A DNA stretch of 64,000 nt. Origin: Sesamum alatum (lineage: Eukaryota; Streptophyta; Magnoliopsida; Lamiales; Pedaliaceae). Within the stretch, counting starts at the first letter, position 1. Each line of letters starts with the position of its first letter. Both the position numbers and the translations under genes were made by a program. The notes beneath the pieces were generated by a model that was given only the letters and a program-made list of their open reading frames with translations, did no database searches and was not told the origin of the DNA. Shown piece by piece: positions 10,878 through 24,140 of this stretch. The stretch lies in NCBI GenBank assembly GCA_034509735.1, contig JACGWO010000010.1:10243193-10307192 (forward strand). Reading direction: 5' to 3'.

Positions 10878-13747
10878 ACGCCTTACACCTATCTATACTC
10901 CCATCTGGCTTTAGCTTGAGTTTGTATACCCAACGACAGCCAATTGCCTTCTTGTCAGTGGGTAACTTAGCTAGAGTCCAAGTATTGTTTTTCTCCAAAG
11001 CTGTGATCTCTGCCTTCATAGCTTCCTGCCAGTTCTTTAGCTTAGCTGCTTGGGCATAAGTGCGTGGTTCTTTTTGCAAAAAGAGTGCAGCAACAAAACA
11101 ACCGTGCACAGGTGTGCTAGTGAAAATATTTGAAGAGTTATCACAAGTATAACAATCATAATCATTGAGCCAGGTAGGTCTACCTACAGTTCTAGTTGAC
11201 CTCCTGAGTGGGGCCACAGGTCCTAAAGGCTCCTGTACAACGGGAGTTTCATCCCCCAGGCCAAATACTGGTGGTTCATTAATAATTCTAGCAGTGGGTA
11301 GTTCTGAACATCTTTCAGAACAATCAATGAGAGGTAGGGGACAGTGCATCTCTTCTAAAGTCCCAGAGGCTAAGGGAAACTCATTTTCGTGAAAAACTAC
11401 GTCTCAGGAACTATAACACTATTATTTTCTAAATTGTAGACCTTATACCCCTTTTGTCCTTGTATGTAACCTAAGAAGACCAACTTGTGTGCCCTTTGGT
11501 CGAATTTCTTTTTGTATGGCTGTGTGTTAGAAGCAAAACACTGGCAGCCAAACACTTTCATGTGCCCATACTTGGCTTTCATTATGAAATATTTCATATG
11601 GCGTTTTCCAATTAAGTCTTTGTGTGGGAAGCCTGTTAATAATATATGTGGTAGTAAGAAGTGCTTCAGTCCAGAATTTATGGGGCATTTTAGCCTGAAA
11701 CATCAAACCCCTTGCAACTTGCAAGATGTGTTGATGTTTCCTTTCAACAACCCCATTTTGCTATGGGGTATGGACACAAGTCCTTTGGTGAACAATGCCA
11801 AGTTTTCTTAGAAGGTGTTGACATTCCTCACCCAAGAACTCGGTCCCATTGTCAGTCCTAATAGTTTTAACACATGTACCAAATTGTGTTCTTATCATGT
11901 TAAAGAAAATTTCAAGTTTTTGAGTGGTTTGAGACTTTTGATGCATAAGGAAAACCCACACAACCCTACTACAATCGTCGACTATGGTAAGATAAAGTGG
12001 CAATTGTTTAAAGATTATTCCCTATAAGGTCTCCACAACGTCAATGTCTATAAGATCAAAAGGTTTATCAGATTGATTATCACCTAAAGGGAAAGGGAGC
12101 CTACGTTGTTTAGCCAAAAGGCAGATGTCACACACATTAGGAACAGAAGGAACATATTTTATTTCTCTGATATGTTTGATTACACTGTAGGAGGTGTGGC
12201 CAAGTCTCTTGTGCCACATATTCTCATCAGAAATAGCAGTACGAAGACAAGTGAAAATATGTAAGCTAACAGTGCTATGCATTACATTGGAATCAAAAGA
12301 AGTGTGTCCCAACACATATAAACATAACATCCCTCTAATCTGCCAACAATGATTAACTTCTTAGTCTGAAGGTCCTGTAGCACACAACATTTTTCAAAAA
12401 AGCTGAAACGCATGGGGGTATCCACGCACAACTTATTTACATACAACAAATTGTATTTGAAAGCAGGCATGTATAAGATATTTTTAAGCAACAGTTTATC
12501 AGAAAGTCGCACCTCGCCTACTTGTTTAACCAGTTTCTTAGTGCCATCAGGTAGATTAACATAACAGTAATATCCAAGAGGTCTCAGATAACAGAGCATT
12601 ATTTTATTTGTGCAAATGTGCTAAGTGGCTCCACTATCAATGACCTAACAATCACGAGGAAGAGACTTACAGTAAAAGAAACTCATACCTGCGAAGTCTT
12701 CAAAATCATCATTCCGAAAGGCAGGTGGCTCCTCAGATTCATCACATTCCACCTGGTTCACCTCAGCCTGCTCCTCTAGTAAGCGCCTAACTTCAGTCCT
12801 TATGAGTTCTTCAAAATTCTGCTCATTGGCGAACAATGCCCCCGGAGAGCTGGTTTCGCCAAATTCAGATACACTAAGAGCCTTTCCTGGGGTTTCTCCA
12901 TTCTTCTTCCTTTGGTCCATCATAGTCTTGTACCTTAACCTGGTGTGTCCAGTTCTCTTGCAGTGGTCACAGTATAGTTTACTTTTGTCCTCTGCTTCTT
13001 TCCTCCTGTCAGGGCTTCTCCTAAAGTTCTGCTTACCTTAAACGTTCATCGCCTCGGCCTGCATATTAGTTGGTGGTCCTTCGTTGACTTACCTTTGTTT
13101 CTCAATCCTTAGAATCATCGAATAGGCCTTCCCAACCGTCGGCAAAGGCTCAAGTAGCAAAATCTGATTGCGAACGTGGTCATATGTCGCACTGAGCCCC
13201 ATTAGAAATTGTACAAGCTGACTAGAAGTCGTCTGAGCGGCAATTTGTCGACTATGCCGCAAGAACAGGAAAGAGGTGGGTTGAAGCAAGCCAACTCGTC
13301 CTAGAATTTCTTAAGTTTCGTGAAATAGGCAGTCACAGAATGATTACCTTGAGTAGTGGTTGAGATCTCCCTCTGAAGTTGATACAGAAGTGGACCATTA
13401 CTTTCCCCAAATCGGGCTTTCCAATTCCAGCAACAGATCTCTGGCGGATACGGTGTAAATGAAGGCCTCCGCTATGTCCTTGTTGATCGAGTTCAGAAGC
13501 CAGGAGACCACCATATAATCTGCCCTCTACCATTGTTCAAAGTCTTCAGTACGCTCCTTTGGCCTTTCGAGTCCTCCATCAATAAACCCTAACTTCAATT
13601 TTGCCCCAAGTGCCGGCGGACTGCACTACGCCATGTCAAATAGTTGCTTCCGTTCAGTGGGACTGAGACCAGGCTCATGCCTGGATGACCTCCACTCTGA
13701 AGTTTTAGAGCCTCTGGCTCCTTCCCTTTCTCTTCCTTGCTCGCCAT
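10870..13747 (-). pseudogene. gag-pol: copia gag-pol polyprotein, truncated and frameshifted
   Basis: Minus-strand ATG at 13747-13745 begins MASKEEKGKEPEAL and reaches VPLNGSNYLTWR, the standard copia gag N-terminus. A frameshift follows near 13615. Later pieces give LVQFLMGLSATYDHVRNQIL (gag, about 13200), a partial CCHC knuckle YCDHCKRTGHTR at about 12950 whose last Cys is not kept, and LNILYMPAFKYNLL-type protease/linker sequence at about 12470. Then come NMWHKRLGHTSYSVIKHI (GAG-pre-integrase, about 12210), VDDCSRVVWVFLM and IRTDNGTEFLGEECQHL (integrase core, about 11980-11820), TYIINRLPT (11660), and NWQEAMKAEITALEKNNTW with GCRWVYKLK (start of RVT_2, about 11020-10900). Several frame changes and stops separate these blocks, so no functional protein is expected. 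Confidence 0.88.
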
Positions 13748-14110
13748 GAAAATTGCTCAAGAAACGTAGAATGAGTCAAGAAACTTGTAAAGAAACAGTT
13801 GTCGAGATTAGTTTTAAGGGGAACAGGATCAGAGACCAACACGCGAACGATAGTGAACGGTAGTGAATGGAGAGAGCGAAGTAAATCATACTAAATCGGA
13901 CCGTAGGGAAGGGCTAGTTTACAACTACCGAAGAAGTACGCTGACTCACTGGTCCCAAGGGGCAGTTAGGCAGCTCCGCCTTCAATGCCCCACAAGCCTG
14001 GTCCCAAGGGACAGGCTTGCTATGGCATTTCCGGTCGCCTTCGAGCCAAACCCCTTTTGGAGTTCGGCTCTCAGCTGCGGAACGAACTCTTTTGAGTCCG
14101 TTCCGGGAAC

Positions 14111-14123
14111 GGCTCTGATACCA
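14111..14123 (-). other. primer-binding site of the minus-strand copia
   Basis: The minus-strand reading tggtatcagagcc is a full match to the initiator Met tRNA end, directly adjoining the LTR that begins at 14124 (TGTTCAG on the plus strand). Confidence 0.9.
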
Positions 14124-14480
14124 TGTTCAGAACTCAGGAATGGCGCAGTAAACTCAATGGAAACGCGGTTCAAAGAAAAAGAGTGACGTTTCAAAGAAAG
14201 GTGAAAGCCTGAGAGAAGAAGGAAAAGAGTGACGTTTCAATTCAAAACAAACTTTTATATAGGTACAGAATGGGCCTGGCTTAAATAACCTCTACAAGTC
14301 TGCTAACGACTCCTAACTAATTAACCGCTCCAGCTAAGAAGCCCAACAACTTACCTAACAGAACCCAAACAACTTAACCACTCAGCCTTGATTTGTCAAT
14401 GGCCCAAAAAATAACATACAACAACAAAAACGCATCTTACAAATTCTAGAATAACAAAACGTTTTATGGGAAAACGTAAA
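14124..14480 (-). repeat. 5' LTR of the minus-strand copia
   Basis: About 350 bp between the PBS and the sequence into which the CACTA element inserted. A TATA-like stretch (ttatatagg, about 14255 on the plus strand) and repeated 'aaagagtgacgtttcaa' phrases (14181 and 14226) lie inside. The outer edge is estimated. Confidence 0.55.
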
Positions 14481-14598
14481 AACGTTATTTCAGACTACAA
14501 GTCATAACAAAGAAGTTTGAGTTCCTCAAGGAACTTGAAGGCAGTTTCAACAAATAGTTTGTGTGGGCTTGGGAAATTAGTTTGTAAAGTGAAGGAAT

Positions 14599-14628
14599 CA
14601 CTACCAAAAAAAGCGGGAATTGAAACGG
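14599..14628 (+). repeat. left terminal inverted repeat of the CACTA element
   Basis: CACTACCAAAAAAAGCGGGA followed by attgaaacgg; pairs with the right end at 24141-24170. Confidence 0.92.
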
Positions 14629-15500
14629 TAACAGGAACGGTTTTTTTAATTTTTGGAACAGTAAATACTTCACTTGAACCTTTTGGACTGCAATTAGGAA
14701 CGGTTGAGGAACGGGAGGCTATCCGTGACAATAAGAGGCGATCCTAATTATTAAGAACGGTAACGAAGATACCGTTCCTACTTGGGAACGATTTTTGGCA
14801 TATTTTCGTGATACCGTTCCTAATTACTTTTGTACATATAAATTTATATTTTTTGCATTTAGAACACCTTATAAACTTTAGGAATGGTAGCATCGAAATT
14901 AAATCGCGCAAATAGGAATGGTAGTTAGAACACATTTTGGAATTTTCACACTATGTTGTGGATACAATTTAGCATGGTATCTGGAATACATGTAGGAACG
15001 GCAGGTTGTATACATTAGGATCGGTAACTGGAATATATTTTATCGCGTGAATTATGAACGGTTTTTGCACTCTAACTTTGGAATACCATTTTGGACCGAT
15101 TTTTGGTATTTTCTTTAGAACAAAAGCCTAACCACGAAAGAATTGATTTTGGAATATATGTAGGCACGGTAAATCCCGTCTTTAGGAACGGTTGGCTTCT
15201 AATTTTGGAATGGTTTTTCATCGGCATTGAGAACGGTATATTTTTAAACAGTCAAATATAGGAACGGTATTTGGAGCTGCAATTGCCGTCTAAAGTACCG
15301 TTCCTAATATATGAATTATTAATTTTTTTTAGTAATAATTATTATCATTTAAATATAAATTTAATTATTAATAATATTTTGATTATATAATTAATATTTA
15401 AATATGAAAAAATGCACAATTTAGAAATAAAAATTATATTAAATACGCATATTATCCGATTTAATTACAAAAAATCAAAATAAAAAAAATACATAATCTA

Positions 15501-17356
15501 CTCCTCGTCCATCTCGTCAATGTCTGGAAGGGTGGGGTCTCTAGGAGGCCGTGACGGGCCGGCGCCGGAGCGACTAGTCTGCATGTCCTTCATCATGCCC
15601 ATCAGGTCCACCATCATCTCCTCGAGGCGGACCAACCGACCCTCCATGTTTGACGAAGGCGCTGGCTCTGGCGCGAGCGGTGGCGGTGGCAGTGGTGATG
15701 GCGAGGTAACAGTCTGGTTGAGACCCAGGGCCTCAAAACCAAGACCAAATACTCGGCCCTTGTTCTTGCCCCCGATGCAAGTGAGCCACATCTGCTACTC
15801 GGTCTGCACCACCGATCCCTCTTATTCGGAAGCAGGATCCTCAAGATTGCATGGGGCCTGAGACTGATGATCCTCCATCATCTAGTGGAACATCTCCTAC
15901 AAAAATAATTACAATAAATTAGAAAATTTTCAAATATTTAAAAAAATAAAGTAGAATGTATTAATTATAACTTACCGCCACCTCAGCTGCCCTCGACCCG
16001 CTCCAGCCGCCGTCAGCCTTCTTCTTATAGCATCTGGAGAATAACTCCATCTGCTTCACTGGCCGACCGAGCTGGTCCTCCTGTAAAAAGAAATGGGAAA
16101 CAGTTATTACAATTTTAAGTTAATAGTAATAAATAATTGAAATAACATTAGATATCTTACCAATTTCTGCTTGTGCATACCGACGGAGATAGATCCCCCA
16201 CGGTACACAGTAGCGGATGCGGCTGGGTTGGCGTTCCGGTTCGCCTTGTTCTTCTCGCACTTCTGCTTGAACTCCGGGGACTCCCAGTACAGGAGAAGCT
16301 GCCGCCACACCTCGTTTGCCAGCCATAACGGCTTCTGCAAGGACTATCTGGTGAGGACGAACTTCTTCCTGAGGAACTTCCCCGCCCAAACGTGGAAGAT
16401 CTGAACATCGACTCATCGTCTGCGTCCCACCAGTACGTCATCTGTATTAGAAAAAATATACATATATCATTACAGTAGATTATTAAAATATTTAAAAATA
16501 AAAAATAATTCTCGTTACCTTCAAACTCTCAAACCAGAAAAGCTGGTGCTCTGGCGGCACCTTGTGCAAACTGCCCCAAGGATGGGGATAGTGTCCTCGC
16601 ACGACCGCGTACATGCGCTCATGGATCTTCCGATCAGAACTGAAATTATAAAATAATTAGTATGACATTAAAATATTAATTTGAATTACAAAAAAATTTA
16701 AAAACATAAATATACCTCGCATCGGCTAGTGTGATGTACTGGCGCGCGGATGGTGGTGGGAGTGGTGGTGGTGGTGGACTAAGGCACTTCCCTCCCGTTG
16801 CTTAGCTCCGTTCCTGCTTTCCAACTAGGAAATCAATCACTCCCCTGGCTTTCCGGCTATTCTGCTTAAGCAAACATTCTCTCTCGTTCCGTATTTTTGT
16901 TGTTGTTTGAAGCTCCGCTCTGTCGAGCTACCCCCTTTCTAGATGTCGAGAAACCAACAACTGTGTCCTTGTCAGGATCTTGTTGTTGATATATCTCCTC
17001 TAGAAAGGCACCGTTCATTTCCCTCTGGTCATTCACTGAGATCGCTAGTTCCTCATGGAAGCTAGCTTGCTTAAAGTTAGATCAGTAGAGCCTGCCCATG
17101 GACGGGCTGGATCGACCGCCGGTGCAATAGTGGATGGTCCGGGCTGCTGATCTGGCGTAGCGGTAGACGCACCGGGCTGCTGATCCGGCGGAGGTGGTGC
17201 GGGTGCCTGCTCTGCCGATGGTGGTGGTGGTGGTGGTGGTCGGAACACTGTTCCTCCATCCTGGGAAGCAACACCGGTCGGCTGTATAGCCGGTTCGCCG
17301 CGACCGCGGCCACGACCACGACCACCTCCTCGAGGTGGAAAATCCCGACCAGACAT
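15501..17356 (-). pseudogene. CACTA tnpA-like gene (Transposase_24 / Ptta-En/Spm type), degenerate
   Basis: Exon-like blocks on the minus strand join in a sensible order. 17356-17045 gives an RGG- and proline-rich N-terminus starting MSGRDFPPRGGG. About 16752-16717 gives SARQYITLADAR before a gt donor. 16639-16520 gives HERMYAVVRGHYPHPWG and QLFWFESLK. 16441-16162 gives YWWDADDESMFRSS, then shifts frame to QKCEKNKANRNANPAASA and VYRGGSISVGMHKQKL. 16081-15976 gives DQLGRPVKQMELFSRCYKKK and GWSGSRAAE. 15898-15501 is a Pro-rich, coiled-coil-like tail ending DEMDEE. The N-A-N-R block and 'GGS.S...HK' motif are typical of this family, whose products bind subterminal repeats and assist transposition. 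At least one frameshift (near 16370) and several stops break it. Confidence 0.75.
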
Positions 17357-20323
17357 GAACTACAATTTTTTTTAAAAATATTAGTCGTATGAATTTTTCT
17401 AATTTTTTAAATTAATAATTGGATAATGAATCTCAATTTTTCCTACAATGTTTACTAAATCCTAATATTATTTCCTAAAATATATACTAGAACCCAAAAT
17501 TGACGGTTAATTACACTAAATCCTCATATTTTTCCTATATATTTATACTAAATCCCAAATATTATCCTAAATATTTATACTAAATACCAATGTTTGCCTA
17601 TATCCTTACAAAATATTATAGAAAATTAATAAATTTCATATATTATGAGTAAATTTTTTAAAATTACATCAAATATAAAGAAAATTTTCAGAAAATTCAC
17701 AAAAAAATTTAAAATTACTGAAATTTTCTAAAATTTTCAGAATTTTCATAATTCTGAAAATTTATCGAAAATTTTTGATTTTTTTTAAATTTACAGAAAA
17801 TGACATAAAATTTACAGAAATTTTCCGAATTTTAAAAAATTTAAATTTTCAGATTTTTAAAACAGATTTTTTTTTGAAATTTTTAATAATATTAGAAAAT
17901 AATTTTAAAAATAACAGAAAATTACAGAAATTGCACCAAAATTAACAACATTCATATTACCGAATAATTACCAAAAAATTAACAAATTACACAGAAATCA
18001 CAGAAATTATAAAAATTACTTAAAAATTGCAGAAAATATTCAGAAAATTCCCAACAATTTCAGAAAATTCCCAACAATTAACAAATAATTACCGAATTGC
18101 AGAAAATTTAGAAAAATAACACAAAATAATCATAAAAATTCTCATAAATTACAATTACAGTCCAAAATTCTCATAAATTACAATTACAACACAAAAATTT
18201 ACAATTACAGCATAGTAATTTTCATAAATTACAATTACAGCACAAAAATTTACAAAAATTACAATTACAACCCTAACTTACAAAAAATTACAGAAAAATT
18301 ACAGTCCTAAATTACACATGAATTTACATAATTTATAGAAAAATTTACACATGAATTTACATAATTTACAAAAACACAAAAAAAAAAAAAGGAAATTCAG
18401 AGTAGGGTTTTTGAAAACCCTACTTGTTAGTGTTGCTATACGACGATGGCGGGGGACACTGAGGAGGCGGCGGTGGTGGGTGGTGGCGGAGGCTCTCGGA
18501 GGCGAGGGCGGTGGCAGATTTAGAGGGAGAGGGCGAGTGCGACGGAGAGAGAGATTTAGAGGGAGAGTGCGACGATGAGAGAGAGTGAGAGGGAGACAGA
18601 GTTTGAGAGGGGGTGAGGGTTTTCAGAGCTTGAGAGAGAAGGAAGGGGAAGGAAAATGGGGAAAAAAATTGGCCAAGGGCTGATTTTATATTAGAAATTT
18701 GGAACGGTCTTTTTTTTCATAGACCGTTCCTGCTCCCAGTCCAAATTTTGGAAAACTACGTCGTTTTAAGACATAGCAATGGCCATAAACTTACTAGGAA
18801 CGGTAACGTATTATTGTAGGTGTTACTAGTACCGTTCCTACAAACATATACGACGTCGTTTTCTCTTTAATACGATGCGTTTTAATATCTTGTACTGATG
18901 TTGACCTAAATAGGAACAGTCATTTAATAGTATTACAGTTCCTGAATTATAAGTTACCATTCCTATATCAATACCAAATACTTAGTATTTCGAATTGTAC
19001 TAATAGGAACGGTCATTCAATAGAAAATGGTTCCCAATACCGTTCCTAAATAATAAAACGATGTCGTTGCAGACATGCACAAAGTAACCGTTCCTATTTC
19101 CATATAAAATCGTTCCTATATGTATTGCAATTCTTTTTTATCTTCTTAGATAATAAATATAAATTAAGAAAAACACGTTCCGAACACTTATCTGATTGAA
19201 TAAACGTATACAACTGGATGTTTAAAGAAATTGAAAATATATAGTAATTTCCAAAAAATAGACACACGTTCACAATATGAAGTATATTTGTAAATTTATA
19301 TTTGTTAGTATTTCACAGATGTAACTAGCATCCTATATTGTTGTACTGCACGGCATAATCAGACCGTTAGATATGATATAACACACAAAAGAATACATTA
19401 TATGTCGTTTTGAAATATTTCGGTGTGCGGATCTCGAAGTATCGTATCCGGTCAGTATTCATCGTAACAAAAATAGATGCATCCTTAAATCCGGGTTGCT
19501 GATTGAAAATCAGACCGTTGGACATCAATTCATATCCATAACCTTGTATGTGTTAAAAAATGGAGTTGATCCGGCTGACAGATGTTGAGATATCGGACCA
19601 ATTGGTTAGAATTGTAATACTAAGAATGGTCACCTAATAGACAAGGTGTTCCCAATACTGTTCCTAACGGAAAATACGATGTCGTTTTAATACACGCACG
19701 TACTTACCACTCCTATTAACCTTTGGAACAGTCGTGTATAAACTGACCGTTCCAATAGTTGAATTTCCCACCAATTTTTCATTGGGCGCCAAAACGAAAT
19801 ATTGGACTTCAGTTTGGAACGGTGTTTAGTTTTCACCTACCGTTCCTAATTCAAATTTCCCTCATTTTTTTTGGATTGGCCACCATATTTGAAATATTGT
19901 ATCTCAAATAGGAACGATCACTGTAAAAGTTGACCGTTCCTAATTCGAATTTCCCTCATTTTTTTTAATTAGTCGCCATAATTGAAATATTGTACCTCAA
20001 ATAGGAACGGTCCCTTTAATATTTGACCGTTCCCAATTAAAATTTTCCTCATTTTTTTTAGTTAGCCGCCATATTTGAAAAATTGTACCTTAAATAGGAA
20101 CGGTCCTGATAAATTTTGACCGTTCCTAATTCAAATTTCGCGTTGTTTTTTGTTTGGTACCTATTCAAATAGTTGTACTTGTATTAGGAATGGTTGTTAG
20201 AATCAAATTTCCATACCTATTTTTAAAATTTATTCTGATTTCTTAGAATAATGAAAATACATCTATCGAATACAATTTTTACAATATCTGTAATGAAAAA
20301 ATTACAGAATTTTTTTGAAAAAT
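17357..20323. other. CACTA interior: AT-rich non-coding, GA-rich tract, repeat block
   Basis: 17400-18390 is an extremely A/T-rich stretch of short repeats around 'aaaattacag'. 18430-18660 is G/A-rich (gagagagggagag); its counterpart in the second CACTA (51050-51300) carries a long (GA)n. 18700-20230 is full of GGAACGG/CCGTTCC pairs. No coding region is recognised; the 75-codon Arg-rich frame at 18351-18578 is compositional. Confidence 0.7.
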
Positions 20324-23300
20324 TCAATAAGTCTCTTCATCGGACTCAGCCTCGTTAAAGCTATCTTCATCTTCATCTTTGGATTCACTGTCTGGCGAGC
20401 GCGATGGCTCTGCTCCATGATCAACGACCAATTGTATTCCCGTTGGATCATGCAGTTCAAATGTTTGGTTATCTATTACAACATCTGGATTAGGTACGAC
20501 TTCATCCATCTGATAGGCGACCTCGGTCCATCGCGAGTCATCAATAACTCTTCGAGCCTTGATTTTGAAACAGCTTTCCAGTCGACTTTGTCCTTCTTCA
20601 TGCTCGGTAACCCGCGTAGTATACTTGTACTGCTTGTTGTGCCAATATGAATGGTTCATTCTTTTCGTAGAGCTTTTTGAAGTTGACATCAACAACGTGA
20701 TAACGAGGGTGTATCTTCATGCCTCTGACCGGATCGACCCAACGACAATTAAACAGTACAATGTGCATGTTCAGAATTAGTGGGTAATCTAGCTGAATTA
20801 TCTCTTCCAAAATTCCATAGAAGTCAGAATCCGTGTCTGTATATGATGAGCTTTTGACACAAACACCACAATTCATTGTTGACTTCCCGACATTGTGACA
20901 TTCAGTGTGGAATTTGAAGCCATTGACAAAGTAAGATGGGTATGTCGTCACTTCGGCTCTTGGCAGCTGTATTGCACGGGGCCCCCAACGCGCGTCTCAT
21001 ATGGAAGATGAACAATTAGATGCTCCATTGAGTCGAAAAAGGAAGGAGGAAAAATTTTCTCGAGGTTGCACATGATGACAGCTACACTATCTTCCAATTC
21101 TTTTACCTTGGCCACATCTAGTGTTGTTGAGCATAGGATCTGGAATAGAAGGCTCACTTCCGTCAAGGCCCCCCACACGTGCTCTAGAAGCATTTCACAT
21201 AAAGCAACCGGAATCAATTTTTGCATGAATACATGACAATCATGGCTCTTCATGCCATGCATCCTCAACTCCTTTAGGTCGACGCAACGGGCCAAGTTAG
21301 AGGCATACCCATCAGGAAACCTAAGACAACGAATCCACTCATATATCTTCTTCTTTTGCTCCTTCGTCAGTGTATATACCGCCTTGGGCATCACGTTCGG
21401 TCTCCTTTCGTCCACCTCAAGCTCCGGCTGATTACATATGATCTTTAAATCCTTCCGTGCACTCAGATTGTCCTTCGTTTTTCCGTTGATGTCCATCACA
21501 GTATTGAATATATTATCGAACATATTCTTCTCAATATGCATGACATCAAGATTGTGTCGTATCAGATGCGCCCCCCAGTATTCAAGCTCCCAGAATATGC
21601 TTTTCTTTGTCCACTTATGGTCGACACCATAGCCTTCCGGTTCACTCAACGGTTGTTCGACAGCCACACTAAATGCATCGACATGGGTTCGGATCTGTTC
21701 TCCAGTCAGCTTCGGACGTGAAACCTTCCTCTCCATTTGATTTTTAGTGAAGGCTTTCTTGTTCCTGCGATAAGGATGAACCGATGGTAGGAATTGCCTG
21801 TGGCAGTCAAAATAGCATGCCTTTCGACCGTGCTGTAAATAGAATGCCCGTGTGTCCTCCATACAAACTGGACACACCATAACACCGGTGGTACTCCATC
21901 CAGACGCCATACCATAAGCAGGAAGGTCGTTCATTGTCCACATCAATGCAACATGCATCATGAATGCCTGGTTTGTCGCAGTATCGTGTGTACGTACACC
22001 CACATGCCATAAATTCTGCAACTCTTCGATCAACAGCTCCAAGTAGACATTGATAAGACGTTTGGCATTCGATGGGCTAGGGATCACCATTGTTAGGAAC
22101 ATATACTCAGACTTCATGCACATTCCCGGTGGGAGATTGTACGGTGTAAGTATCACGGGCCAATATGAGTAAGTTTTACCATACTGGCTGTGCGATGCAA
22201 ACCCATCCGTGCACAACCCAAGTCTAACATTCCTCGGCTCAGCTGCAAAATCAGGATACGTCCGGTCAAAATGCTTCCAAGCCTCTGCATCGGATGGATG
22301 ACACATGGATCCTTCCTCCGTCTGATGGCTCGCATGCCAAGTCATATGCTCTGCTGTGACCTTCGACGCATACAACCTCTGCAGCCGAGGGGCAATCGGT
22401 AGATACCTAAGAATGGCATACGGGGACGTTTAGGATTTCTGTCCCTGGTGGGCTTGTACCTAGCGTCTCCACAGAACTTGCAATATTCCAAATCAATATT
22501 GTCCTTCCAGTACAACATGCAACCGTTTTTGCAAGCATCAATCTTCTGAATCGGTAAACCCAATTCTCTTATCAATTTCTTCATATTGTAATAATCGTCG
22601 GGGAAAGTGTGATCGCGGGGCATTACAGTATCAGCCCACTAGCATAACCGATCATATGTATGCTCGGAAAAACCCCCTTCGGCCTTGATATTCACCCAAG
22701 AGGCAATTGACGCCAACTGAGATGTGGTGCAGCCATTCCACAAAGGTTGGTCCGCAGCATGAACTACATCAAAAAAATGGTCTGACAAGCCAGATACATA
22801 ATCATAGGGCCCCGACTCGTAATATGAACTAGGACCCACATCAGATTGACAATGCCGAGTACCATCATCAGTCGGTCCCTCCTGGTTGTACGAAGACCAG
22901 AATGACAGCCTGGCGGCATCGAATACCATCCTCTACGCCCAATCCATCTGAGTCGCATCACCCCAATGCGAACTACCCTCTTCTTGAACGGGTGGCGTTT
23001 GCTGTTGCTGCACAGGGGCGCTGTCAATGCTTCAAAGTATTCCTGCACCCTCTCCTCACCATGCAAAGTCCAATTGTAATACTCTGGCATAAACCCTTTC
23101 ATACACAAATCAAAATTTACCTCATCTAATGTTTTGAACCGTTCGTTTTTGCACTTCCGGCAGGGACACTTAATCTTGTCCCCGTCCATATATGCACGTT
23201 GAGACTGGGTCCATTCTAAAAATATTATAACACCATCCTCAAACTTCGGCGTCACACCTAGGGCGTCTCGATCATACATCCATTTTCTCAACTGTCTTAA

Positions 23301-23396
23301 CATGATTAGTCCTACGTATAATTCACAATAGTACGCAATTAAATAACGAGAGTAAATTATATATATATATACATGCGAAATAACAGAATTTTGCAT
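20324..23396 (-). pseudogene. CACTA tnpD transposase (Transposase_21), frameshifted
   Basis: The minus strand reads from about 23340: RKWMYDRDALGVTPKFEDGV and IKCPCRKCKNERF (transposase-associated domain, CPCxxC). It continues through LIRELGLPIQKIDACKNGC and DLEYCKFCGDARYKP, then enters a long open block, 22375-20948, with the family signatures RNVRLGLCTDGF, SYWPVILTPYNLPPGMCMK, WSTTGVMVCPVCMED and DVMHIEKNMFDNIFNTVMD. The end of that block, LIVHLPYETRVGGPVQYSC, enters DUF4218 and stops at 20948. The next block (20951-20598) resumes in the DUF4216 region (YPSYFVNGFKFHTEC), so the end of DUF4218 and a linker are deleted. The C-terminus (20695-20324) is acidic. The gene cuts and joins CACTA ends when intact; here at least four frame changes make it inactive. 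Confidence 0.92.
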
Positions 23397-24140
23397 ACTT
23401 ACCTGAGCAAAACACCTATCAATATCAATGCAAAAAATTCGCGCTCAGTAATTGATATGTTCGATTTTTCGTATAAAGAATCAAGGGGGGGAGTTACAAC
23501 AAAATGAGTTGGAGAGTAAGTATAAGAACAATGACAAAGAAGGGGGACATATATATAGAAAATATTGGAATGGGCATTGGAATATTATTTGGAACACAAA
23601 ACTAGCCGTTGAAATATAGCTGTTGTTTCAGCTTTAGGAATGGTCTCAGGAGAGGAAACAGCAACGGTAATGTTACCGTTGTAATATAGCCGTTAGCGCA
23701 TATTAGGAACGGTATGAGGCACACCCAAAAGGACCGTTCCTACTTGGAGTACAATTTGGAACGGTACTTGTAACAATATTGCACTTACTATATACCCATA
23801 ATTTGGAACGGTAATTGCATTACATTTTTTCCCATGGCGTAAAAGGGTCTTCTGTAGGACTACATGTTGGAACGGTCAGTCCACTGGTCCAAATAGACCC
23901 AGTCTTTGGAACACATATAGTAACGGTAAGTGTTCCCGATTGGCGTGCCGTTCCAAATTTCACACATGTGTTTCAAATTGAAGTCTAAAATATATCAGGT
24001 CCCCTATAGGAACGATCGGTCCGTTCCTATTAATTTGTATTACAATTAGCACGACTGTGACGTCACCAACGATTTACCGTTCCACAACTGTTCCTACAGC
24101 CGTTCCTATTTGGAACAGTAACTGAAACGGTCGTCTCTAT

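Larger units (their letters stand above)
10870..14480 (-). mobile_element. 5' half of a minus-strand Ty1/copia element
   Basis: Reading right to left: LTR (from 14124 rightward), PBS (14111-14123), leader, gag from 13747, zinc-knuckle region about 13040-12900, protease region, GAG-pre-integrase, integrase core and the start of reverse transcriptase, which stops at the junction near 10877. RT, RNase H and the 3' LTR are missing. The right LTR limit is uncertain (about 14450-14490) because there is no second LTR to compare. Confidence 0.85.

Noticed and set aside
16157..17356. His-rich and Arg-rich frames on alternative frames of the tnpA-like exons
   Set aside because: Shadow frames; the frames carrying the tnpA motifs explain the region.
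18351..18578. Arg/Gly-rich 75-codon frame in the first CACTA
   Set aside because: GA-rich compositional tract; the matching site in the second CACTA is a microsatellite.
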